Origin: Lodderomyces elongisporus
Taxonomy: Eukaryota > Ascomycota > Pichiomycetes > Serinales > Debaryomycetaceae
Reading direction: 5' to 3'
NCBI RefSeq assembly: GCF_030384665.1
Contig: NC_083674.1
Coordinates: 1,922,001 to 1,986,000 of the forward strand
Length of the DNA stretch: 64,000 nt
This document shows, in pieces, positions 9,116 to 18,139 of this stretch. The position numbers and the translations under genes were made by a program. Each line of letters begins with the position of its first letter. Positions within the stretch are counted from its first letter, which is position 1. Below the pieces are notes generated by a model. It was not told the DNA's origin. It saw only the letters and a program-made list of their open reading frames with translations, and did not search any database.

Positions 9116-12100
9116 CTATACATTTACAACTTTGTCAAGCAATTTTTCTATTACCACAGCATCAGTGTAAACAAAGGATCCTTCTTCGTTGTAGGTCTTT
9201 GCATTGGTACACATTTGTCTCACATCCGAAATAAACTCGTCAAATGATGCATACTTTTCATTTTCAATCTTCTTTTTAATCTGCTTAAGTGCTATTGGTT
9301 TAGCAATAATCAGGTAGTAGTCGGGGTATAGTTTACGCGATGGGAGTTTTTGGAAAATCTCGCTAATATCATGCCCATCATTCTCGTCCCTTAGGTCTAA
9401 AATATCTTTAAGCACTTGAGCACACTTTGCTTCAAGGTCATCTGATGCGGCGTTTCCGGCTTCATTATCATCGACTTCTTCCTCTTCATCATCTTCTTCT
9501 TCTCCTCCTCCTCCAACACCATCAATACCTGACTCAGCTCTAGAACGGGTCCCAATTGCAGTGACGGGAGACTTTGAACGACGTTGTCTCTTTTTCGGAC
9601 GGCCAGAGTCTTCGGCATCTTTGAAATCCTCATCGTCTTCTTCCCCAACTTCATCATCATTGATATCTTCAACAAGCAAACCTTCTCGTTTGGCCTTGTT
9701 CCTCTTTCGATTGGCTATTCTTGCTTGTTTCCGTCCAATTGCGGCCTCAACTGTGTCATCGTCATCATCCATTGCTCTTAACCATTGCTCTTCACTTAAT
9801 CCATCATCATACATGACTTTCTTTTTCTCCCTCATTCTACTCAATTCTGTAGTGTCTTTCTCAAAATGATGTGATATATCTTCAGTAAATATCGCTGGTA
9901 ACTCATCTTTCTCAATTAACCTATGTTGCGTGTATGGATCATTAAGTCTTCTCTTTTCATCCATTGAATTGAAAAGCGCCTTTTCCTCGTCCGATCTCGC
10001 CAAAATCTCATTCAATTCTTCATCATCAAGGGAATCATTTTCATCATCGTCGCCACCAGTGGCATCAGCCTCTAACAATCTCTTCAAAAACGCTTCTTGC
10101 TCCTCTGCAGTCGACTTGTTATCAAACTTACCGGCTTGGATGACTTTACCATCAATTTCCAACTTTTGGTGAGCTCTTTCTAAAATCATTTCTTCAACAG
10201 AATCATTTGAAATCAATCTCAAAATTCTCACCTCATTCTTTTGACCAATTCTATGTGCACGATCCTGTGCTTGTAAATCTTGATGTGGATTCCAATCTGT
10301 ATCAAAAATAATAACGGTATCCGCAGTTTGCAAGTTCAATCCCAATCCACCAGCACGTGTTGATAAAAGGAAACAAAAGTAGTCGGAATCTGGAGCATTA
10401 AACTCTTTCAACATATCCTGACGCTCGTCTGCTTTGGTGGAACCATCCAACCTCATATACTTCATATCTTTAAGCCTAAGGAAATCCTCCATAATATCCA
10501 TGATCTGAGTCATTTGGAAAAACATCAACACACGATGGCCGGATGCCTTGAATTTAGGCAATACCCTATCTAACAACTCAAATTTTCCACTTGTTCTCCA
10601 TAGAAGTTCATTTGTCAACTTTTGTGAATTTAACACCGCTTCAACCTCTTCAAACACAAATGGGTGATTACACACTTTTCTCAATTGCATAATCTTGTTA
10701 TTCAAACCCTTGATACCACTCTTGGCACCACCAACTTCAGCACCAACAAACAAAGCATTGTGTTTCAACATTTGCTGGTAAAGCACATACTGTAAACCAG
10801 ACAAATTACATTTCAAAACTTTCTCAACCTTATCTGGCAAATCTTTTTCTACGTCTTTCTTCAAACGTCTCAACAAAAATGGCCTCAAAACTTTGTGCAA
10901 TCTTCGAATCACCAACAATGACTCCTCTTCGGTTAATTCGATTTTCTCTTGAGCTCCAGTGTTTGCAAATGGAGTATTGAACCATTCATCAAACGACTTA
11001 ACGGAATTGAAAATTTTGGGCAAGACGAAATTCAACAATGCCCAAAGTTCAGGCAAATTATTTTGCAATGGTGTACCAGTCAAAATCAATCTATTCTTGG
11101 TTCTATAATATTGTCTTAAAGTTTGTGACAATTTTGAATTGGTATTCTTCATTCTGTGACCTTCATCGATAATCATATGAGAGTAATAAAACTTGCTTAA
11201 AAGAGGGCGCTCTCGAATGACATACTCATAAGTGGTAAGCATCACTTGAAAACTTCCAAGTCTAACTTCAGATTGCAATGATTTTCTTTGCTGTTGAGAT
11301 CCTTTATAAACAATGACTTTGACTGCAGGCGCCCATTTTTCAAATTCCAACGTCCAATTTGTAATTGTGGAAAGTGGCACAATTACCAAAAACTTTTGTT
11401 CGTGTTTCTTTTCAATCAAATAAGTGATCAATGAAATAGACTGAATGGTTTTACCGAGACCCATTTCATCTGCAAGAATACCGTTCAAATGATTATTGTA
11501 CAACGACACCATCCATTCCAAACCTTTCAATTGATACTCTTTCAAAGTACCACCAACCAAAAGAGTTGATTGTTTTTCAATCTTTTCCTTGATCTTGTGT
11601 GCAACTTCGTAATAATCTGTTTTGTCGCGCAATTCTTCTTTGATGTCTGCGCCTGCTTGTCCTGCTGCACCTCCAGTTTCGCCCCCTTGTTGTTCAAGTC
11701 CTTCTGGAACTGGTGTTGCCAACTGCTCGGGACTGCCGCTTCTTGGAGTGGCAAAGAACCCATTGGCTTCAGTTTGTTGTGCTCTAACTTGTTCTGTTAA
11801 GGAGTCCAAGAACTGGTTGGTTTGTTTCAAAAGATGTGTGATTCTGTGATCCTTGGTTTCATCCAACAATTTGAGGTACGCCTCTTCGTCGTTAGCTTTC
11901 AAAGCTTGTAATCTCTGTTTAGCATTCTTTTCAAGTTTTTTGCTTTCTTCTTTCTCGGTGAGTTGATGGAAATTGTTGATTTGTTTGTAAAGGTGCACGT
12001 TTCTATAACTGTCCACAATAAGATGTTTACTGCTTCTTTCAATGGAGCTCTCCAAGATTTGTTCAACTTTGGAAATGTGTAGTTTACGCTTCAACTCTTT

Positions 12101-13318
12101 AGCTTCTTGCTTTTTCAATTCTTCTAGCTGTACAGCTAGCAAGTGTGGGTTTTGCTGCTCAATCTTGGGTCGGAGGCTAAATGATCTTTTCTCCAGTAAA
12201 CAAATTGGAAGATTTTTCAAATTTGGATGCAAGTATTTAACCTGCTGTGCTTCGTGTGATATTATACTATGTTTGATTTGTTTCTGTTTACTCAACAATC
12301 GAAGCCCCTTGAGCTCGATTAATGATTTCAACTTCAAATCGTCGATTCCATTGCCGTTGAATGTCCCCAAATTTGAGGGAAGATTTCCAATCTCCTTCAA
12401 TGTTTGCGAAATCTTGTTTGTTACAACTTTCTCGATATAGTAGTTTCCAAGGGAGGCGTATTTGGGGTCTTTTGTAGTTTGATCAAACAGGATTGCTCCT
12501 GCTTGACTAGCTCTGGTCTCAAAATCTGGGCTAAACACTAAAAGTTTTTGCAAAATCTTGTCGGCAAGTGCTTGATCCGACTCGTCTTCGACTTCTGGAG
12601 TAAATACCTTTTGGAATGATTCAGGTAGGTCGTAATCTTTGGATAAGAGTAGCAACCCAGCGATTTGTTTCTCGAAAAGGTCAATATTCAATTTTTCCTT
12701 GGTTTGTTCCTGTTGTTGCTTCTTTTCCAACTGTAAATTGTCAAAAAAGGCTATTTTTTCTTTTTCAAACTTATCCTGTTTCTCGCTCAATTGAGCCAAA
12801 ACGGATTCCAACTGTTCTTTTTGAACCGCATTGGGATCTTTAAATTCGGTAAACTCTTTGGAAATAGCCTCATTTTGCTGATGTTGTTGGTATGGCTGAT
12901 GTTGTTGGTATGGCTGATATTGTTGGTATGGCTGATGTTGTTGGTATGGCTGATGTTGTTGATATGGCTGATGTTGTTGGTATGGCTGTTGTTGTTGGTA
13001 TGGCTGATGTTGTTGGTATGGTTGTTGCTGGTACTGTTGTTGCTGGTACTGTTGTTGTAGTTGATATTGTTCCTCTCGCCTCTTCTCAGCGTGGTCAAAC
13101 ATTTCTTTGTATTTCTTTGAGTCTGTCGAGAGCCTATAGTATTCAGCCAATAAATTACCCAATTCTTCTCTAGTTGTCGGGAGCTTGTATGGGTTATCTG
13201 TTGTTGAAGCTGGCACATCTGTAATGCCACTATTGTTGTTAGCTTCATTAGCAATAACACTCTGTTGGTTAAGCTGGATTCCAGTCCCGTTTGGAATGGA
13301 TACTGCTCCGTTCATCAT
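9116..13318 (-). CDS. STH1: RSC chromatin-remodelling ATPase
   Basis: Snf2-family motor of the RSC complex, which slides and ejects nucleosomes. The protein has 1400 residues. Order: a Q-rich N-terminus with a hexapeptide repeat (about residues 85-155), a charged HSA-like helical region (about 370-520), the ATPase with ADEMGLGKT (Walker A, about residue 620), DEGH (about 715), and the helicase C lobe with STRAGGLGLNLQ (about 995) and DRAHRIGQ. An acidic SnAC-like region follows, then a C-terminal bromodomain (about 1300-1395) with LYPDYYLIIAKPI and AKTYNEEGS. It is Sth1 rather than Snf2 because the linker reads LKHNALFVGAE, IKGLNNKIMQLRK and KFKASGHRVLMFFQ. The Q repeat resembles Snf2 N-termini and is unusual for Sth1. 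Divergent from PAM17. Confidence 0.93.
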   Translation of the reverse strand: MMNGAVSIPNGTGIQLNQQSVIANEANNNSGITDVPASTTDNPYKLPTTREELGNLLAEYYRLSTDSKKYKEMFDHAEKRREEQYQLQQQYQQQQYQQQPYQQHQPYQQQQPYQQHQPYQQHQPYQQHQPYQQYQPYQQHQPYQQHQQNEAISKEFTEFKDPNAVQKEQLESVLAQLSEKQDKFEKEKIAFFDNLQLEKKQQQEQTKEKLNIDLFEKQIAGLLLLSKDYDLPESFQKVFTPEVEDESDQALADKILQKLLVFSPDFETRASQAGAILFDQTTKDPKYASLGNYYIEKVVTNKISQTLKEIGNLPSNLGTFNGNGIDDLKLKSLIELKGLRLLSKQKQIKHSIISHEAQQVKYLHPNLKNLPICLLEKRSFSLRPKIEQQNPHLLAVQLEELKKQEAKELKRKLHISKVEQILESSIERSSKHLIVDSYRNVHLYKQINNFHQLTEKEESKKLEKNAKQRLQALKANDEEAYLKLLDETKDHRITHLLKQTNQFLDSLTEQVRAQQTEANGFFATPRSGSPEQLATPVPEGLEQQGGETGGAAGQAGADIKEELRDKTDYYEVAHKIKEKIEKQSTLLVGGTLKEYQLKGLEWMVSLYNNHLNGILADEMGLGKTIQSISLITYLIEKKHEQKFLVIVPLSTITNWTLEFEKWAPAVKVIVYKGSQQQRKSLQSEVRLGSFQVMLTTYEYVIRERPLLSKFYYSHMIIDEGHRMKNTNSKLSQTLRQYYRTKNRLILTGTPLQNNLPELWALLNFVLPKIFNSVKSFDEWFNTPFANTGAQEKIELTEEESLLVIRRLHKVLRPFLLRRLKKDVEKDLPDKVEKVLKCNLSGLQYVLYQQMLKHNALFVGAEVGGAKSGIKGLNNKIMQLRKVCNHPFVFEEVEAVLNSQKLTNELLWRTSGKFELLDRVLPKFKASGHRVLMFFQMTQIMDIMEDFLRLKDMKYMRLDGSTKADERQDMLKEFNAPDSDYFCFLLSTRAGGLGLNLQTADTVIIFDTDWNPHQDLQAQDRAHRIGQKNEVRILRLISNDSVEEMILERAHQKLEIDGKVIQAGKFDNKSTAEEQEAFLKRLLEADATGGDDDENDSLDDEELNEILARSDEEKALFNSMDEKRRLNDPYTQHRLIEKDELPAIFTEDISHHFEKDTTELSRMREKKKVMYDDGLSEEQWLRAMDDDDDTVEAAIGRKQARIANRKRNKAKREGLLVEDINDDEVGEEDDEDFKDAEDSGRPKKRQRRSKSPVTAIGTRSRAESGIDGVGGGGEEEDDEEEEVDDNEAGNAASDDLEAKCAQVLKDILDLRDENDGHDISEIFQKLPSRKLYPDYYLIIAKPIALKQIKKKIENEKYASFDEFISDVRQMCTNAKTYNEEGSFVYTDAVVIEKLLDKVVNV
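12884..13063 (-). repeat. 18-bp coding minisatellite (QPYQQH units) in STH1
   Basis: Imperfect 18-bp units coding for QPYQQH, with QPYQQQ and QPYQQY variants, about eight to nine times, merging into QYQQQ repeats. The opposite strand reads an open Leu/Val/Trp-rich frame that is only a shadow. Confidence 0.9.
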
Positions 13319-14591
13319 AAACTTGTACTTGTACTTGTACTTGTTCTCTTTCTCTCTCTCTTTTTGTTATTGTCTATTTCTCTTTTTCGTTCTTTTGACT
13401 TTTTCTTAATCAACTAAAGAAAAAAAGAAAAAGGTACCCAGAATTCTTTTTGTATTATCTCAAGTTATCAAACTGTGGTAATATCCTAGTTTTTGTTGCT
13501 GCTAGAAAGAAAAAAAAACAATTGATTTGGTGTGCTGTGATAGATGGTGCCTATGGTGCTTTGTGAGATGAGATCTATAGTTTTGATTGATTTGACGGTC
13601 AAAACTCCAAACTAATCCGTGTAAGTTTTGTTTGTTTGTTTTTTTGTTTTTTGTTTTTTTTGTTTTTTTGTCTTTTTGTCTTATGGGTCTTTTGGGTCTT
13701 TTTTTTTTCTAGCAGTATGAATTACTTGTTACCAACCAAGAGATAAAAAAAAAATTATTTTGGCGATTGGTAACAAACGAATACTCTCCTTTTTGGTTTT
13801 TATTTTTCTCTGTAATTTGTTTTTATGTTCTGTGCGCTTTTTTTGGAGCTTTGAAGAATTGTTGTTGTTGTTGTTGTTGAACAAGCTGTGCTGTTTTGGG
13901 GCTTGCGCGGGAAAAAAAAAAAAACTAGTGACAAAAATACACGACCTTATTTGGTAAAATGTATTTAGAGCGTTTGAGACTAAACATAAGGCTTGTGTTT
14001 ACCTCAATGTCTCTTCTATATCTATTCTAGCAAGCAGTCAAGTGTCATTTTTTTAAAGAGTAAATAACATAGAAGAAGAAAAGGAAGAAGTATAGAGTAC
14101 TAGTAAGTTATATAGTCTGTTTTCATTATGGTTTTTCCTTTTTGCTTTCTAAGTTGCTTGAGTTCATAAGTATTCGTTTCTCATTATAACCAATTATTTT
14201 TTTTCGCAGAATTTAGGGCCAAAATATATAAAATAAAAATTGAAAGACTACGTGGAATATATATGGGGGGGGGGAAGGCAAGTTTCAACAGATAGCTACA
14301 ATCAATATAGCATACATGGCCAACAAAATATAAAGTAGTAAAACAGTTCAAAAGCAATAAGGTCACTGATGTTGGCTATAGTCTAGTCTCCCTTTTTTAT
14401 TTTGTTTGTTTGTTTTTCAAACTTCTTGACAAAAAGAAGAAGAAGAAGAAGTAGTAGAAGAAGAAGAAGTGAAACCCACAGGGAGTTCCAAGTTGCTGCA
14501 AAACAAATAGTGTCATCTACAAAACGCGAAATGCGAAATGCGAAATGCGAAATGCTAAATGCGAAATGCGACCTAGCAAGGCAAGGCAAGG

Positions 14592-14622
<31 letters not shown>

Positions 14623-14811
14623 AAGAAAAAAAAATGGGCTAAAATGGTATGATGAACCATAGTTGTCCACAATACATTTCAATTTCTAACTTGTTAAGCA
14701 ATACATCCACAATCTCAATCATCATCATCATCATCTTTATACAGAGATATTGTGCATACCCATTTACAATAGATTAATTATCAAATATAGTCCAACTTTA
14801 TATATTCAATC
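13319..14811. promoter_or_regulatory. Divergent STH1/PAM17 intergenic region
   Basis: A 1.5-kb region holding both promoters. It contains T-rich runs (about 13624-13680), a (GTT)n run near 13860, an AAG/AGT-rich patch at about 14435-14470, a 7-bp tandem repeat at 14526-14567, a (GA)n run at about 14598-14622 and a CAT run near 14720-14736. No gene was recognised. Confidence 0.55.
14526..14567 (+). repeat. Tandem GCGAAAT, six units
   Basis: Six consecutive 7-bp units GCGAAAT; the fifth is GCTAAAT. It lies about 245 bp upstream of the PAM17 ATG. Confidence 0.9.
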
Positions 14812-15381
14812 ATGTTAGTGCTAGGTTTGTCCAGAAGATGCGTGACCAAGGGTCTTTTTTCTAAAGTTAGATTCAACTCTACCAGCACCATTACCAATAC
14901 TACTACAACTTCGGGATCACCATCGGGCCTGCTCTCATGGGTTGACTACTTTAAATTGAAAAAACAAAACAACAGAATCAATATGGTTAGTGGAGTAATT
15001 ACTGGTCTTGGGGGCTCATTGCTCACGTTGGGTTACTTGGGAAACATTGAGATTGATGTTGAAAAGCCAATTATGGGATTCGACCCAATTATGGTGATGG
15101 GAGGAGCAGTGATACTTGGTGGATTTGCCGGCTACTTGGTTGGTCCATTCATTGGCTCTTTTGTTTTCAAAATGTTGAACAGATCGCAGTTGAGACAATA
15201 TGAAGTCAAGAATAGTTTTTTCCTTTCTAGGTTAAAGAACAAGAGACCCGACCCTTCAAGCCAAAGTTTCTCAAACCCTATTCCTGATTACTACGGAGAA
15301 AGAATCTACTCGTTGAAGGATTATAGACAGTGGTTAAGAGACTGCAATGCATTTAGAAGAAAAGCCAAGGAGTTTCTTTAG
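14812..15381 (+). CDS. PAM17: Presequence translocase-associated motor subunit Pam17
   Basis: Inner-membrane subunit of the TIM23 import motor that helps organise the Pam16-Pam18 module. The protein has 189 residues. Residues 1 to about 35 are Arg/Ser/Thr-rich without acids, a typical mitochondrial presequence. The core starts at SWVDYFKLKKQNNRIN (42-57), the family signature. Two hydrophobic glycine-rich segments follow at about 59-78 and 92-118, consistent with two membrane spans. The tail is basic and ends in DYRQWLRDCNAFRRKAKEF. One CTG codon lies just before the SWVDYF signature. ATG at 14812 is the only one that includes the presequence. Confidence 0.92.
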   Translation: MLVLGLSRRCVTKGLFSKVRFNSTSTITNTTTTSGSPSGLLSWVDYFKLKKQNNRINMVSGVITGLGGSLLTLGYLGNIEIDVEKPIMGFDPIMVMGGAVILGGFAGYLVGPFIGSFVFKMLNRSQLRQYEVKNSFFLSRLKNKRPDPSSQSFSNPIPDYYGERIYSLKDYRQWLRDCNAFRRKAKEFL

Positions 15382-15460
15382 AAAAAATTAAAATAAAGAA
15401 ATAATAAAAATTAACCATTCTTCTTTACGATATGGAAACACTAGAACCAAACAAAAGAGA

Positions 15461-15503
15461 ATGAACTTTGAAATGAAATCAGATGAACTTTGAAATGAAA
15501 TCA
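15461..15503 (+). repeat. 22-bp direct tandem duplication
   Basis: Two adjacent copies of a unit beginning ATGAACTTTGAAATGAAATC, within the PAM17 3' flank. Confidence 0.85.
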
Positions 15504-15750
15504 ACTGAATTTAAGTGTTTCTTATTTCAATTTTGTTTTCTTTTTTTTATTCATTATTAGTATTTTTATATTTTTTATTTTTCATTTTCGGAAAATGGAT
15601 GATGTTGGGGTTTTTGCTGATTGCATAAACAAGGTATATTTTAGGTCTTGGTGTATGTATATAGACACTTGTTGCACAAAATACTTTATTGGAAAGAATC
15701 TATCTAGCTTCTCATAATTCTCAAACAAATGTTTGTTCATTCGATATGTA

Positions 15751-15820
15751 CTACGCAATTGCTATCAATTGCTATCAATTGCTATCAATTGCTATCAATT
15801 GTTGTCAATTTTTGTCAATG
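15751..15820 (+). repeat. 10-bp tandem repeat (GCTATCAATT)n
   Basis: Four perfect GCTATCAATT units at 15761-15800, flanked by diverged copies on each side (CTACGCAATT, GTTGTCAATT, TTTGTCAATG). Confidence 0.9.
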
Positions 15821-16265
15821 AGGTGTATAATTAAGAAAGCTTGCTGCTTTTTCAAATGGTATCAACCACACTCTGTAGCCAATTATGTTTACTCAAATGA
15901 GCAGTAAAATATTACTTTCCGATTGCAAAAACAGTTATAAAGGAAAAAGAAAAAAAAAAAAAGAACAAAACAAAACAACAAGAAAACATTACTTTTATAT
16001 ATATGTTTAATTGACATATTCAAAATTTTTCCTCTTTTTTTTTTTTTTTTTTTTTCAAATATGCAATTTAACCTTTTGGTTACAAGTAGTTGTTGCTTTC
16101 TTGAACAACTGCCAAAATCACCTTGCAGTATATTGAGCCATGAAACAAGCAAAACAAGCAAAACAGTTGAAGTGAACTCTTAGGTATATTGAAGTGAGTT
16201 GGGAAAGATGTTCCACGTCTAGTAGTTAAACCAAAAATTTGGAAGCTACTACTTCATATATGATT

Positions 16266-16275
16266 ATCACGTGAT
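16266..16275. promoter_or_regulatory. Palindromic CACGTG element
   Basis: ATCACGTGAT is a perfect 10-bp palindrome with a CACGTG core, as bound by Cbf1-type bHLH factors. It lies about 1.76 kb upstream of KGD1, so a role in KGD1 control is only a possibility. Confidence 0.4.
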
Positions 16276-18038
16276 CAAAAGACTTCTCTTTTTTTTTTCT
16301 TCTTCTTCTTTTTAATGTTTCTCAATTACCCGGGGATATACATATATACATATATACATATATACATATGTATGTAGATTTCCTATTTTCGCCTAGACCA
16401 TACACGAGACTCGGGAAAGTGTCTCCTGCAAAACAAACAACAAAATAGTGCAAAAACAGAGTACAGAAAGGGTTGATCTGAGGCCGGACTTGTTTACCTT
16501 GATTAGTTCAGCAAGTATGAAACACAGGAGGCATGTGTCACTTCATTACAGCGGTTCATTAAGTTTTCATTTGAGTGACTCAAACTAAGTATACCAGTCA
16601 AAGGATTTTTTTTTCCTCTGCTGAATAATCTACATGTCTTACAAATGTTACAAATGGTAAATAATTTCACCCCGGGATATTATTTTTGCAACCATAACAA
16701 TTTATTGTCGTAGAAAGCAGAAATACATATTTGTATAGATGTAAGAGTTGCTAAGAATGAAAGAAAAAAACAATAAAGAAGAGGACCTGGATCATTTCCC
16801 ACCTCTCTTTTCTTTTTCACCCTCTTCTATAATGAGTGGTTCATTGGAGATTCAGATAACTGAGTTGAGTGAGTTCAAAAGAAAGGTACCTGGGTCCTCA
16901 GCATAGTGTTTTATTCAAAATGAATGCAATGGAAATACTATAACTATGGCCATTAATTAAAGGTCAAAATAGCAAAAAAAAAGGGCACATAGGAAAATAC
17001 AAGTTTAATTGAATAATATCAATAATAATAATTATTATTATGAGAATAATATAAAAAGAGCCGGGGCTCTCGGAGGACCGGAGTTTTGCGTATATATATA
17101 TATATAAATAGTATGTGTGTATGTGATTTTATTTTGTCGCAGGTTTGAAAAGAAAATTTGTTTTTACAAAGCTTAACTTGTTTCTTTTGCCTTCATTCTC
17201 TCCGTCTTTTTTTTTTTTTGTTCCTCCTTAGTAATCTGTATTTATTTTTAATGCCGATGTCTTTAACACTAGTTGATTTGATGACCCTATGCTAGTTTCG
17301 TTCGTCGTCATTATTGTTTTTTTCTAGTAAGTTATGCATACGTACTAGTATATTGAAAGGAGTTGGTCTACTCAGTAAGCTCTATAAAGTATTGCTATTA
17401 GTTTACGTGAGTTGTGGTGACAAAGTTGTTTGGTAAAGCAAGGTCACGTTTAGTTCCCGGGGATAATCGCTGTTTAAATTTGCCCATTGCTCTTTGCTCA
17501 TTACCCTTTTGCCTTAATAATTTTTTTTTTTTTTTTTTTTTTTTACTCCAGGTTTTGCTCCAACAGTGTGCACGCCCAATTAGAATATTATTATTATTAT
17601 TATTATTATTACTACTACTGTTACTACTACTACTACTAGCTGCTGCTAAACTAATTTTTCTTTCTTTTCTTTTTTTTTTTTTCTCATTCTTTTCTTTCCT
17701 TCTTCCTTTGCTTTCAATTCAAGTTTTACAAGGAATCACTCTTCTACAATTCCTTTTTCCTTTTTGCTTTTTTGCTTTTTTTTTTTTTTAACAGAAATTA
17801 CACCCATACCCTCACACCTTTCATTTTCCTTTCCCTCCAATTTTCTTTTTCTTTTTTTTTATAAAAGAAACAGAACCAACGAAGAAAAGAAGTGTGTTTA
17901 GTGTGTTGTTTTAATAGAGGACAAAAAAAAAAAGTATAGATACACTTATATCCAATTAACTTCACTCTTTCCCCTATCTCCCCCTCCCTCCATCCCTTCA
18001 TCCCCATTTCTATCCATCCATCCACTATCAATTCAACA

Positions 18039-18103
18039 ATGCTTAGAGCTTTCAAGAGTGCTATTCCACGCACTCAACTTTTACACAGCAAGTCATCCAT
18101 TGC

Positions 18104-18139
<36 letters not shown>

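Larger units (their letters stand above)
15382..18038. promoter_or_regulatory. PAM17 3' flank and long KGD1 upstream region
   Basis: A 2.66-kb gap with no recognised gene. It holds a 22-bp tandem duplication (about 15461-15503), a 10-bp tandem repeat (15751-15820), a palindromic ATCACGTGAT E-box (16266-16275), (CATATATA)n-like repeats near 16340-16372, a TA tract at about 17091-17105, an (ATT)n run near 17585-17610 and long T-runs up to the KGD1 start. A frame at 17414-17791 is almost all Leu/Phe/Ser from pyrimidine tracts and is not credible as a protein. Confidence 0.5.

Noticed and set aside
12787..13260. Overlapping frames of 75-157 codons on both strands over the STH1 repeat
   Set aside because: They are shadows of the 18-bp repeat in the STH1 coding sequence, with Leu/Val/Trp or Asn/His/Thr repeats only.
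17414..17791. 125-codon plus-strand frame upstream of KGD1
   Set aside because: Almost all Leu, Phe and Ser from T-rich and ATT repeats; no conserved motif.
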